Assembly: GCA_949752735.1 (NCBI GenBank)
Contig: OX457037.1
Location: 31,786,760-31,850,759 of the forward strand
Reading direction: 5' to 3'
DNA from: Lumbricus terrestris
Lineage: Eukaryota > Annelida > Clitellata > Crassiclitellata > Lumbricidae
DNA: 64,000 bases
Positions 1 through 10,423 of the stretch are shown here, piece by piece. How positions within the stretch are numbered: position 1 is the first letter of the stretch; each line of letters begins with the position of its first letter. The notes below the pieces were generated by a model. It ran no database searches. It saw only the letters and a list, made by a program, of their open reading frames with translations, and was not told the DNA's origin. Both the position numbers and the translations under genes were made by a program.

Positions 1-1256
1 CGGTAAAAGGTCGCTTCCTATTGGCTGTTGGACCAATCTAGGTCAGTAGGACAAAGAGACGCGAAGAGGTGAAACCGACGAGAAAGACTAGGCCATCTTT
101 TTGAATAGAAATTCGTTTAAAACTAAGTTTTCGGGCATCTAAATTAATAAGGAAGTCAACTAAATTAATAGATAATAAAGTAAACGACCGCTGGTCGCCT
201 CCGGTGGAAGGAGAACGTCGAAATAAGCAAAACCGCTTAGGAATCAGGGAAGTAGAAATAAATTAAAGTGTAGCGTGCTGAATCTGTAAATGAATGAATG
301 TTTAAAATGGCCGGAACGCGTTGATATAGATTATATAGCGCATTACAGGTAGAGCGAAGGATAAATTAGCGCTTGTATTAAGAAGCGTGAATATATTGAA
401 AGAGTTGCTAGAAGTAGCCTTGCGATATAACTGTTGCTGTGGTCGTGGTAAACTAGTGCAAAGTGTTGATGTTAATTCGTTGCTTTTGTGTAACTGATTA
501 ATAGCGTGATTTGACCTTCTGCAGTAGTTAAGGAAATAAGAACTGAACTGATAGCCTAGTTATATGCAGGAGCATAAGAGATAGGTATCAAGTAATGCAG
601 AGTGTGTAATAACCAGCCATAAATGCTGTGTAGTGTTAGGAATACTTTGTGTTGAACTGATAAGTATTATAGGCAGAATTGTATTTGCACAGATTGCTGC
701 CAATTGTATATTAATTAAGTAGTAGTGAAAGAACAAATAAAGTGTTGCATATTGAACTAGAATTGAAGGTGATTCACTGACTGACTTGCAATTAGTTGTA
801 AAACCGAATAATCCCATGTCTCGTGCCAGCTCTTTGAGGGGGGACGCCCTAGAGGAATCGGATGATTCGGAGGGAGGGCGGACAGTCAGTAGTGATGAGA
901 GATTGATAGAGCGCCAGATATATCCAGCCAAATACTCTCCGCCACCTCTTCAGGAGTTCGAGTCCCTTTCGCCCAAAGCTGCCGTGGGGATAACGAACTC
1001 AGACGAGCACCAGAAAGAGGGTGCTGTCGCGCGTCGACAAACCGCCGCGGAGACATGTCCTGTAGGCCCTGGTACCCATGAAAGAAGAGAATCTGGACGT
1101 TCCTCCCTGTCGTTCACACTTGAGGTTCCCGTAGGTGGTTCCCTGTCGCCCCGGCAGTACGCCGCCACACTAGGGGAGGGGGGCGAAAGTAAGCGAGTAA
1201 GTGGGGCATCCCTTGCAAGCGCTTCCGGTCCCCTAGCGGTTAGGGCGGGCGTAACA
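1..1256 (+). mobile_element. 5' LTR (partial) of a Ty3/Gypsy-type retrotransposon
   Basis: This block is repeated without any difference I can see at 9078-10333, so it is the inner part of the 5' LTR. By comparison with the complete 3' copy, about 192 bp of the LTR lie left of the window. It ends in CGTAACA, which pairs imperfectly with the TGTAGCG that opens the 3' copy. AATAAA occurs at 174 and 736; the second is a plausible polyadenylation signal. The stretch from about 816 to 1256 is GC-rich, unlike the AT-rich first part, and is open in frame with gag. Confidence 0.93.
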
Positions 1257-4200
1257 AATGGTACCAGAAGTGGGGTAGAAGTGGAACAAGGGGAACAAGT
1301 GGAACAGGTGGAACCAAGAAAATTTGGAAGGACAGAATTTCCTGGAGAGAGAGAGAAGTGGGAAGGCGAAGAAATGGCTTATTATGGCGCTAGACCCAAG
1401 CGTCCTTCGGACTACCCTGTTACCGCAGCAATTGATGCGGGTTTTGATTTTGAATTTTACATGAGAGATAAACAAGCGAGGTTGGTTAACAGAAAGCTTG
1501 GAGGAAATAATTATGAAAGTGAAGGTTCGGAGGTAACTGATCTGCGACCCTTTCATAACGTTCTGTTGCATCCTAATATGTTGAATTTGGATAAAGGTTG
1601 TGTTGGGATCCTTGCTAACTCTGAGTGTATAGTTTCAGATATGGAGGATGGGGATTCGGCGCTGCCGAGGGAACTGGGACTCCCGACTTCGGATGCACAT
1701 CCCGGGCACCCAACCCTAGTCCACCCTCGGGCTACCACCTTCCCACCACCGCCTCCCTCGTCGCACCCTTTCGCCGTCCGAGCCCCTCCTGCTCCGACCC
1801 CGAACACAATCGGTGGCGTCGTCAAGTCGAATCCTTGGGTGAGAACCGTCACCCCGGTCACAGCCTCGGTGTGCAAACTGTCCGTATCCGTCGTGTCGTC
1901 GATTCAGTCAATCATGTCGACCTTGTCCTCGTCGTTGAAGCCACAGGTTACACAAAGTTCCGCCTACCTGTCCTCGAACCCTGGCCCTCCCGCTCACCTG
2001 TCAGGTGGTCAACCAACAACCGCTCTGTGTCGGCCAGCTTCCGCCTACGATGGACGATTCTGGGTAACCACACGAGCAGCCCAGAACAACCTGGAAGCGA
2101 AGTTCCATGTTGTGTCTACATCCGGGAGCGAAAACAGTCAGTTCCAGTTCGAACAGTATGCTGAACCGCCTACAGCTGAACTTCAACCAACGATCCAAGG
2201 TCGTTTTCAGCCGAGTACGACTCCAACCTCGTCGGTCACTGTGCAGTCCCAATCACGCGTGAGCAGAACTGTTGATTCGAAACCCAGACAGTATATGAAA
2301 TTGGACAGGTACAATGGAAAGACATCGGTCGAAGCTTTCCTAAAGAAATTCGAGATCTGTGCGAACAGTAATGGTTGGACAGATGGAGAGAAATTCGCCC
2401 GGCTGACCTGTGCCTTGACAGAGCCAGCTGATCAGCTGCTCTACGAGTTCGACTCCGAAACCATAGCATCCTGGTCTGACCTGGTTGATCGTCTACGCCT
2501 GCGGTATGGAAGCTCCGACCAAGCCGTCCTCTACCAGACCCAATTGAACACACGACGGCAAAAGATGGGTGAAGACCTCAGCTCTGTAGTACGAGACATT
2601 CGACGAATCATGATCCTGGCGTTCCCTGGTCCCACCTCGGTGCACAGTGAAGTCATAGCGATTCGTGCCTTTCTCGACGCCCTGCGAGACAGAGACTTAG
2701 CCATGAAGGTTCGTGAGAGAGAACCTACCACCTTGGACCATGCTTATAAGACTGCCATGCGTTTAGAGAGTTACCGTCAAGCGGATGATGGTAACCTTGG
2801 CCGCGACGAACACCGACCTAGTCGGGTAAAAACTGTAACGGAAGTAGACTCTGCCCCTGCTGACGGTCAGAGACAATTCCAGGAAATCGTACTAAGAAAA
2901 GTTGAACAGATAGAGAGGAAAATAATGTCGCTAGAGAGTAACGGTCCCGACCCCCGACAATTTCGACAGTGGCGACCCCAGCGTCGAGCGGAGCCTCCGT
3001 CCCAACACCAAAGATCGGGTAATCGTCCACCTCGATTTTCCTTATACGAGCGACGTTGCTACGGGTGCTGCCAGACCGGGCACCTCGTTCGCCGCTGTCC
3101 CAACCGCTACCGTGACGAGAACCCAACCGAGAGACGAGGCAAACCTGCGCGACACAGAGATGGAAGCGTCCGACATGTCCCTGGGAGCACTGACGCCTAT
3201 CTGGAAGTGATAATAAAGGGCAAACGTCGGACAGCGTTGCTGGATTCCGGCTGCGAGGTGAATCTCTGCCCAGCTTCGTTAGTCAAGGGCGACGAAATAC
3301 AGAAGTCCCGACAACAACTTCACGCCGCCAACGGGTCCGCCATACAGGTGCTTGGTGAAACCCGGCTCCAATTGCAGATCGACGGACAACCATTTGACAT
3401 ACCCTGCTTGGTCACCGAGCAAGTGTCCGAGCTTATCCTAGGCCTGGCCTGGATGCAGGCCGAAAATGCCCTGTGGCACATGGGACAGAACTGGATTCGG
3501 GTAGGGGGTCGTCGGTTTGAGGTCCGCCGGAAAACCTATGGGGGAGCATGCCGTCGAGTAATAGTCTCCCGAGATACCTTAATCGCGCCGAACAGCGAGA
3601 TGGATGTTGAAACCCATGTCGTGTTGGAAAATTTGAAATCATGGAAAAATCAGTGGGCGGTTAACCCTCAACTTTTAGAGACAGGTCTTATTCTGGCGGG
3701 TACCCTGCTACCTGATAGGAACTTCGACCTGCCACTCCGCGTGATGAATCCGACGAACAGAGCGGTATGGGTGAAGAAAGGAGTGCGGTGTACGGCTGAA
3801 CCAGTTACCGTTATGGGAGAAGATAGCTCCACCGAAGACGGTATGATGTGCGCCGGCGTGGTAGAAACACCAAGAGGACCTACCGAAAGCGAAATGAGAG
3901 AGGTGCTCGCACCCTTGTGGGAGGGGGTCGCGCCAGATGTTCCAGAAGAGACTCGGGAAAGACTGAAAACCATCGTCTTGGGGAACCAAAAAGCCTTCTC
4001 CATAAACGAATGGGACCTGGGCTTTACCGATGTGATTCAGCACGAGATAGAAACCGGAACTGAGACTCCAGTGAGACAGCCGCTTCGCCGACAACCGCTG
4101 TCCTTACTCCCCGTCATCGATGAGCAAGTAGGTCAAATGTTACAACAGAGACTGATAGAACCCTCCGCTTCCGCCTGGGCCAGTAATGTAGTTATGGTTA

Positions 4201-6845
4201 AGAAAAAGGACGGAACCCCGAGGTTCTGTGTTGACTACCGTGCGGTAAACACCAAAACTCGGAAAGATGCCTACCCCTTACCACTTATCAGCGAGAGCCT
4301 CGACACCCTGGCAGGGGCCAAGTGGTTCAGCACCTTCGACCTCCGGGCGGGCTACCATCAAGTCGCCGTTCATCCGAAAGATCGACCGAAAACGGCATTC
4401 ATCACTAGACGGGGGAGCTTTCAATTCCGCGTGCTGCCCTTCGGACTGTGCAATTCGCCGGCCACGTTTTCCCGAATGATGAATTTGGTCATGGCTGGAC
4501 TAAACTTCGAAGTGTGCCTCATCTACCTTGACGACATTATCGTTTTTGCAGAGGACCTCGAGACCCACTTGGCCAGGCTAACACAGGTGTTGGAGAGATT
4601 GTCTAAAGTGGGACTGAAACTGAAACCATCTAAATGCCATTTGTTACAACGTGAAGTGCTGTTCCTGGGACATGTGGTCAGCGAACGAGGGATCATGACT
4701 GATCCCGAGAAGACTGCGGCGGTGAGAAACTGGCCAACCCCGACGAATCTCAAAGAAGTTCGAGGCTTCATTGGGTTATGTTCTTACTACCGTAAATTCG
4801 TCCTTGACTTTTCGAAAACTGCCCAGCCCTTGCATGCACTAACGAGAAAGGGGTGTCACTTCTACTGGTCCGGCGAGTGTGAGAAAGCGTTTACACGGTT
4901 GAAACAACTCCTCACCGAAGCACCCGTCCTGGCCCTTCCCACAGATGAGGGGATGTATATCCTAGATACCGACGCTTCTGGAGACGCCATCGGAGCCGTT
5001 CTATCCCAAGTTCAAGAAGGACAGGAGCGGGTAGTCTGCTATGGGAGTCGGCTCTGTTCGAAGGCGGAACAGAACTACGACGTAACCAGAAGGGAACTCC
5101 TCGCGATCATCCATTTTCTGAAAACCTATCGACAGTATTTGTTGGGGAGACGTTTCCTACTCAGAACTGACCATTCAGCGTTACAATGGCTGCGGAGAAC
5201 GCCCCTTCCGATCGGACAGCAGGCGAGGTGGCTGACCATTACCGAAGAATTCGAATTTGACATTCAACACCGAGCCGGGTCGGCACATCAAAACGCAGAT
5301 GCTATGTCCCGCCTTCCCCACCAGGTACAAGCCGTTCGGGAATTGCGAGATATCGAACGGGGAGGAATGACTCTGCCGGAAGATTGGAGCAAAAACACCT
5401 TACGAGATGAGCAAAGAGCGGATACTGACCTGGGCTGGGTGATTCGAAAGAAATGTGACTCGGACGATCCACCTTCGTTTGCTGAGACGAGGGATCGGAG
5501 CGGAACAGTAAAAACGTTAGTCTCCCAGTGGCCGCAACTAGAATTGAAAGAGGAACTACTAGTCAGGGCTTGGCTCGACGCGGAAGACAGCAAGGTCGCC
5601 AACTACCAGTTAATTCCACCGCCTCATCGCCGTTCGACACTGATTCAACTGGCTCATGAGGGGATCACGGGGGGCCACATGGGTATCCGACGTACCCTGT
5701 CTCAACTCCAGAAAAGAGCCTACTGGCCTGGGTGGAGAGAAGACGTTCGCGTAGCACTACGGCGATGCAACCCCTGCGCCCAATATTTCAGAGGAAAACC
5801 GCCCAGGCAAGGGCGACTGCAAACAATGACCGTAGGAGCACCCATGGAGTGCCTGGGAGTGGATATTACCGGCCCACACCCGACCTCCAGCACTGGATAC
5901 CGCTACATACTGACCGCAGTCGACCACTTCTCGCGTTGGGCTGAGGCCCATCCGATCCGTAATCAGGAAGCCGCCACTGTGGCACGAGTCCTCGTGAAAG
6001 AAGTCTTCTGCCGTTTCGGTTGTCCACGCCAGATTCTGACGGACCAAGGACCCTGCTTTGAGGCAACTCTGTTCAAAGACCTGTGCAGACTCCTCAAGAT
6101 CGACAAAGTCCGCACCTCACCCTACAAACCGAGCACTAACGGAGCTGTCGAGAGGTTTCACCGTACCCTGAATACCCTTCTGGGAAAGGTGGTAGCCCAA
6201 AACCAGCGGGATTGGGATGTGCATCTCCCCTACGTCCTCGCCGCCTACCGTGCCAGCGAGAGTGAGAGTACCGGCTTCACTCCAAATCGCCTTTTCCTAG
6301 CGAGAGAATTGTGCATGCCCATTGATCTAGTGCTTGGTGATGTGCAAATTATGAATGCCATGTCGAATGTTGATGATTTTGTCGCTAGTCAAATGGAAAA
6401 TGTACAAATAAACTTTGCACTGGCTCGAAAATTTATGCAGCGCCAAGCCACTACCCGAGAAGCACGGTACAATATGAGAGTCAGACCAGCTACCCTCGCC
6501 ATAGGGTCCTGGGTCTGGTATTTTTACCCGCGACGACGGTCAGGGATCAAGGAAAAATGGAGTAAACTGTACACCGGACCGTATCGTGTCCTGGAACAAC
6601 TGAGTCCGGTCCTTTACAAGGTCCAAAAGTCGGCCCGAGCCCAACCGAAACTAGTTTATGTGGATAAACTCAAGCTATACAGCGGGGAGACCCCTAACGA
6701 TTGGGACGTGAGTCCGAGTTCCGATACCATCGGACCAGTTGACCTTGACACCCTGGCACAGGTCGAAGTCCCTGATGAGGAAGAGGCGATGACTCCCTTG
6801 AGACCGCATCGCACTATTGTGCCACCTCGGCGGTATAGAGAGTAA
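786..6845 (+). CDS. gag-pol: Gag-Pol polyprotein of a Ty3/Gypsy-type retrotransposon
   Basis: A single 2019-residue frame with no gag/pol frameshift or stop. In order: an LTR-encoded leader (residues 1-157), a Gag-like region (about 499-620), a CCHC zinc knuckle (C758 to C771), an aspartic protease with DSG at 820-822, reverse transcriptase (about 1100-1290, YLDD at 1247-1250), RNase H (about 1390-1510, D1396), and integrase with an HHCC finger (H1624, H1631, C1661, C1664) and a DD35E core (D1693, D1753, E1789). A GPY motif is at 1931-1933. RT-RNaseH-IN order is that of Ty3/Gypsy. I see no chromodomain. The start is uncertain: 786 and 816 lie inside the LTR, while the ATG at 1374 (residue 197) is the first methionine after the primer site. 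All catalytic motifs and the frame are intact, which fits a recent insertion. Confidence 0.96.
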   Translation: MQLVVKPNNPMSRASSLRGDALEESDDSEGGRTVSSDERLIERQIYPAKYSPPPLQEFESLSPKAAVGITNSDEHQKEGAVARRQTAAETCPVGPGTHERRESGRSSLSFTLEVPVGGSLSPRQYAATLGEGGESKRVSGASLASASGPLAVRAGVTNGTRSGVEVEQGEQVEQVEPRKFGRTEFPGEREKWEGEEMAYYGARPKRPSDYPVTAAIDAGFDFEFYMRDKQARLVNRKLGGNNYESEGSEVTDLRPFHNVLLHPNMLNLDKGCVGILANSECIVSDMEDGDSALPRELGLPTSDAHPGHPTLVHPRATTFPPPPPSSHPFAVRAPPAPTPNTIGGVVKSNPWVRTVTPVTASVCKLSVSVVSSIQSIMSTLSSSLKPQVTQSSAYLSSNPGPPAHLSGGQPTTALCRPASAYDGRFWVTTRAAQNNLEAKFHVVSTSGSENSQFQFEQYAEPPTAELQPTIQGRFQPSTTPTSSVTVQSQSRVSRTVDSKPRQYMKLDRYNGKTSVEAFLKKFEICANSNGWTDGEKFARLTCALTEPADQLLYEFDSETIASWSDLVDRLRLRYGSSDQAVLYQTQLNTRRQKMGEDLSSVVRDIRRIMILAFPGPTSVHSEVIAIRAFLDALRDRDLAMKVREREPTTLDHAYKTAMRLESYRQADDGNLGRDEHRPSRVKTVTEVDSAPADGQRQFQEIVLRKVEQIERKIMSLESNGPDPRQFRQWRPQRRAEPPSQHQRSGNRPPRFSLYERRCYGCCQTGHLVRRCPNRYRDENPTERRGKPARHRDGSVRHVPGSTDAYLEVIIKGKRRTALLDSGCEVNLCPASLVKGDEIQKSRQQLHAANGSAIQVLGETRLQLQIDGQPFDIPCLVTEQVSELILGLAWMQAENALWHMGQNWIRVGGRRFEVRRKTYGGACRRVIVSRDTLIAPNSEMDVETHVVLENLKSWKNQWAVNPQLLETGLILAGTLLPDRNFDLPLRVMNPTNRAVWVKKGVRCTAEPVTVMGEDSSTEDGMMCAGVVETPRGPTESEMREVLAPLWEGVAPDVPEETRERLKTIVLGNQKAFSINEWDLGFTDVIQHEIETGTETPVRQPLRRQPLSLLPVIDEQVGQMLQQRLIEPSASAWASNVVMVKKKDGTPRFCVDYRAVNTKTRKDAYPLPLISESLDTLAGAKWFSTFDLRAGYHQVAVHPKDRPKTAFITRRGSFQFRVLPFGLCNSPATFSRMMNLVMAGLNFEVCLIYLDDIIVFAEDLETHLARLTQVLERLSKVGLKLKPSKCHLLQREVLFLGHVVSERGIMTDPEKTAAVRNWPTPTNLKEVRGFIGLCSYYRKFVLDFSKTAQPLHALTRKGCHFYWSGECEKAFTRLKQLLTEAPVLALPTDEGMYILDTDASGDAIGAVLSQVQEGQERVVCYGSRLCSKAEQNYDVTRRELLAIIHFLKTYRQYLLGRRFLLRTDHSALQWLRRTPLPIGQQARWLTITEEFEFDIQHRAGSAHQNADAMSRLPHQVQAVRELRDIERGGMTLPEDWSKNTLRDEQRADTDLGWVIRKKCDSDDPPSFAETRDRSGTVKTLVSQWPQLELKEELLVRAWLDAEDSKVANYQLIPPPHRRSTLIQLAHEGITGGHMGIRRTLSQLQKRAYWPGWREDVRVALRRCNPCAQYFRGKPPRQGRLQTMTVGAPMECLGVDITGPHPTSSTGYRYILTAVDHFSRWAEAHPIRNQEAATVARVLVKEVFCRFGCPRQILTDQGPCFEATLFKDLCRLLKIDKVRTSPYKPSTNGAVERFHRTLNTLLGKVVAQNQRDWDVHLPYVLAAYRASESESTGFTPNRLFLARELCMPIDLVLGDVQIMNAMSNVDDFVASQMENVQINFALARKFMQRQATTREARYNMRVRPATLAIGSWVWYFYPRRRSGIKEKWSKLYTGPYRVLEQLSPVLYKVQKSARAQPKLVYVDKLKLYSGETPNDWDVSPSSDTIGPVDLDTLAQVEVPDEEEAMTPLRPHRTIVPPRRYRE
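1259..1275 (+). other. Candidate primer binding site
   Basis: TGGTACCAGAAGTGGGG begins two bases after the LTR end. That is where a reverse-transcription primer site sits, and it starts with the TGG that pairs with a tRNA 3' CCA. It looks somewhat like initiator-Met-type sites, but I cannot name the tRNA. It lies inside the long open frame, so its bases are also potentially coding. Confidence 0.7.
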
Positions 6846-8872
6846 TGTAGTGTAATGTGATGGTAATGTCGCGTAATGGCGACGGTTATAGGCTTTGGCG
6901 TGAAGCCTAGGTTTTAGTTCTTTTCGATGAATAAAATGTTTGGTTTATAACTTTGATCTAGGTTAGATCATTGGGGGTAGATTAGAATTGTTTACTTGTG
7001 TGTTCTATTGCATTGTTGTTTTTATTGCCACAGAAGAAAGGCAAAATGTTGTGATTGCATGTTGTTTTAAGCTTTGATGTGCATAACCTTGATTACAGAT
7101 TAGATTTTTGAATCTAAAATGTGCTGGATTAAGAGCAAATTGCATGTGCGCATTGACTGAAAAGCAGGCTGCTAGAATTTGGTGAATTATCCTGATGTAT
7201 GCATTGGCCTGAGTAGTTGGTAAGTGAGTAAGTTGTAAACTTGTAGGTGGACCGAAATTGTGGCAGGCATTAAGGGTTACATAGAAGAGGAGATTGGTGG
7301 TCTGTTAGTTAGATGAGCTGTAATCCGTCCAGTCGCAGTTATTGGTTGCTCGAGAGTTTTTCTCGTGTGGAATGAATGAGATGTAATAAGCGGTAATCCG
7401 TCCAATCGTCGTTATTGGTTGCTTGAGAATTTTCCTGTGTGGAATGAATGAGATGTACTCTTTCCGTTGGTGGAAATGGATGTAAACTTTTCCTGTGTGG
7501 GAATGAATGAGATGTACTCTTTCCGTTGGTGGAAATGGATGTAAACTTTTTCCTGTGTGGAAATGATGGTGATATATTCCTTCCGTTGGTGGAAATGTGT
7601 GTACTTGGTCCTGTGTAAACTTCCTGTGTGGAAAGGTGACGTAGAGGTAACAGCGTAGGTCATGGAGTTAATCCGTCCTAGTAGGCATAGGTACGCTTCA
7701 CTAAGCGATAATGCCTTATGTGGCTGGTTCAAGCCTTGTTGTAGCGTGTTGTGCCTGTAATAATGTGTCAGCAACTGATGTGATGATTTGTGCCTGCTGA
7801 GAGTTAACTTTGGGCTGGATACATAATGACAGAAAAATGATTCATCTTAAGTTTAGTTGCTTTTTGGATGAAAACTGCTTTTAGTCAAATTGCTTATATT
7901 TCGTGTTAGTCTAAGTTGTCGTTAATGTTGTAGCTAATAACATGTTAACTGTGCTAGGACTATCTGTAGGATTTGGGGCCGAAGCATGATTGTATGTGTT
8001 AGAGGACATTCTCTTGGTTTGTGGCTTCGAGCTGTTGCTGAAATGGATTGTAGTACATTGGTTACTGTAACTGTTTGATGTGCATTACCTGAAACCTGGG
8101 GAGGAGGATAACCCGATAGCCCCTGATAATGTGTAAGAGTATGGATAATATTTCTATTGGGATCTCCAACCCTGCTTTAGTTCAGAGACTTTGTGTCTGA
8201 TAGTTAGTAGTCCCGGGGTTCGTGGAAGCAGAGACTGGTGATTAAACACCAATGGCCTGTATTCCGACGAGGATTGGGTAACCAATGGACGTAGTTAGTA
8301 ACCCTAGTGAGGTAAAGGCTGGCCTAGTGGTATGCTTTCTCTGAATCGCCTGATACCCGGACCTTGTGCCTTTGCTGAATTGTGGTCTGCGTGGAGTAGG
8401 GAGCGAGAGTGAGTTGGAGACCTTCAATGTAAGTAGACGTCCCTCCCTCTTTTTGCTGGTGATTCCGAACGTATGGTTTCAGGGAGATTGCAAAGTAAGG
8501 ATGTTACATGAGCGTAAACATTGCCCTGCAGTCACCTTGAGAATTTAAGCGGCTGTGTTGTTAGGGTTAAGTTGTTACGAGTAAAGCCGTGCTAAGATGC
8601 CGTACTTTGTATGCCTGAACTTTTACAACAAGCGTTGCTATGAGGCTAATTAGTTGATTTCTCCTGTTGTGAATTCGGAACCCTGTTGGTTCTTAGAGTT
8701 AAAATGAGACTTCATACAGTTGTTGATGTAGAATTGCCTGCTTACTGTTCAGACTGTTCTCAAGCGGCAATGTCTTTTAGTAGTAGTGATGACCCTGCCT
8801 TAGCAACTCATGTACAACGGATTCAGTACGCGACCACTGCTGAATTTTCCAGTAATATGGAAAATTCGGGTT
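6846..8872 (+). other. Long non-coding 3' internal region of the Gypsy element
   Basis: About 2 kb separates the pol stop from the polypurine tract. Only short open frames occur (60-odd codons at most on the plus strand), with no signal peptide, membrane segment or other envelope-like feature. The element therefore has no recognisable env. The region is AT/GT-rich and contains the minisatellite listed separately. Confidence 0.75.
7320..7640 (+). repeat. Minisatellite in the Gypsy 3' region
   Basis: Two units built on GTAATCCGTCCARTCG...TTATTGGTTGCT are followed by three to four units of about 60 bp built on CTCTTTCCGTTGGTGGAAATG and TTCCTGTGTGGAATGAATGA. Units are similar but not identical, so the array has diverged a little. 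Confidence 0.85.
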
Positions 8873-8885
8873 AAGGAGGGGAGAG
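8873..8885 (+). other. Polypurine tract
   Basis: An uninterrupted 13-base run of A and G (AAGGAGGGGAGAG) directly abuts the TG that opens the 3' LTR, the usual position of the plus-strand primer. Confidence 0.85.
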
Positions 8886-10333
8886 TGTAGCGTTTTGGGA
8901 AAAGCTACAAAATTATACTTATTTTTATCCATGTTGGCCATAACGGTTAATTAACTCTATGCTGCACCAGAGCGAGGCTGCAGACATTACGCCAGCATGA
9001 CGTGTGACCTTTTGGATGACGTGGCGAAAGTGTGGGCGCCGCTGATTGGCCAAGAGCGACGCGTGACCTACAAACAGCGGTAAAAGGTCGCTTCCTATTG
9101 GCTGTTGGACCAATCTAGGTCAGTAGGACAAAGAGACGCGAAGAGGTGAAACCGACGAGAAAGACTAGGCCATCTTTTTGAATAGAAATTCGTTTAAAAC
9201 TAAGTTTTCGGGCATCTAAATTAATAAGGAAGTCAACTAAATTAATAGATAATAAAGTAAACGACCGCTGGTCGCCTCCGGTGGAAGGAGAACGTCGAAA
9301 TAAGCAAAACCGCTTAGGAATCAGGGAAGTAGAAATAAATTAAAGTGTAGCGTGCTGAATCTGTAAATGAATGAATGTTTAAAATGGCCGGAACGCGTTG
9401 ATATAGATTATATAGCGCATTACAGGTAGAGCGAAGGATAAATTAGCGCTTGTATTAAGAAGCGTGAATATATTGAAAGAGTTGCTAGAAGTAGCCTTGC
9501 GATATAACTGTTGCTGTGGTCGTGGTAAACTAGTGCAAAGTGTTGATGTTAATTCGTTGCTTTTGTGTAACTGATTAATAGCGTGATTTGACCTTCTGCA
9601 GTAGTTAAGGAAATAAGAACTGAACTGATAGCCTAGTTATATGCAGGAGCATAAGAGATAGGTATCAAGTAATGCAGAGTGTGTAATAACCAGCCATAAA
9701 TGCTGTGTAGTGTTAGGAATACTTTGTGTTGAACTGATAAGTATTATAGGCAGAATTGTATTTGCACAGATTGCTGCCAATTGTATATTAATTAAGTAGT
9801 AGTGAAAGAACAAATAAAGTGTTGCATATTGAACTAGAATTGAAGGTGATTCACTGACTGACTTGCAATTAGTTGTAAAACCGAATAATCCCATGTCTCG
9901 TGCCAGCTCTTTGAGGGGGGACGCCCTAGAGGAATCGGATGATTCGGAGGGAGGGCGGACAGTCAGTAGTGATGAGAGATTGATAGAGCGCCAGATATAT
10001 CCAGCCAAATACTCTCCGCCACCTCTTCAGGAGTTCGAGTCCCTTTCGCCCAAAGCTGCCGTGGGGATAACGAACTCAGACGAGCACCAGAAAGAGGGTG
10101 CTGTCGCGCGTCGACAAACCGCCGCGGAGACATGTCCTGTAGGCCCTGGTACCCATGAAAGAAGAGAATCTGGACGTTCCTCCCTGTCGTTCACACTTGA
10201 GGTTCCCGTAGGTGGTTCCCTGTCGCCCCGGCAGTACGCCGCCACACTAGGGGAGGGGGGCGAAAGTAAGCGAGTAAGTGGGGCATCCCTTGCAAGCGCT
10301 TCCGGTCCCCTAGCGGTTAGGGCGGGCGTAACA
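8886..10333 (+). mobile_element. Complete 3' LTR of the Gypsy element (1448 bp)
   Basis: Starts TGTAGCG after the polypurine tract and ends CGTAACA. Positions 9078-10333 match 1-1256 with no visible mismatch, which implies a recent insertion. The leader frame is repeated here from 9863. It runs out of the LTR and stops at 10423, after about 30 codons of flanking DNA. The target duplication cannot be confirmed because the left flank is outside the window. Confidence 0.94.
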
Positions 10334-10423
10334 CTACTACCATCAGAGGAAAGCACAGCATTGTCAGTTGATGAAGTGCTAACAAGTGAACCGGTCACAG
10401 AGATTGTCAGCTTACGTTACTGA
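10334..10423 (+). other. Possible 3' coding end of a host gene beside the LTR
   Basis: Immediately after the 3' LTR come 29 codons ending in TGA that read like coding sequence rich in Ser, Glu, Thr and Val (LLPSEEST...VSLRY). About 350 bp downstream is an AATAAA at 10771. This could be a last exon interrupted by the retrotransposon, or a chance open frame. There is no homology to name it. Confidence 0.25.

Noticed and set aside
8242..8874. Small frames after pol as a possible env
   Set aside because: They are about 60 codons, lack signal peptide or membrane segments, and are interrupted.
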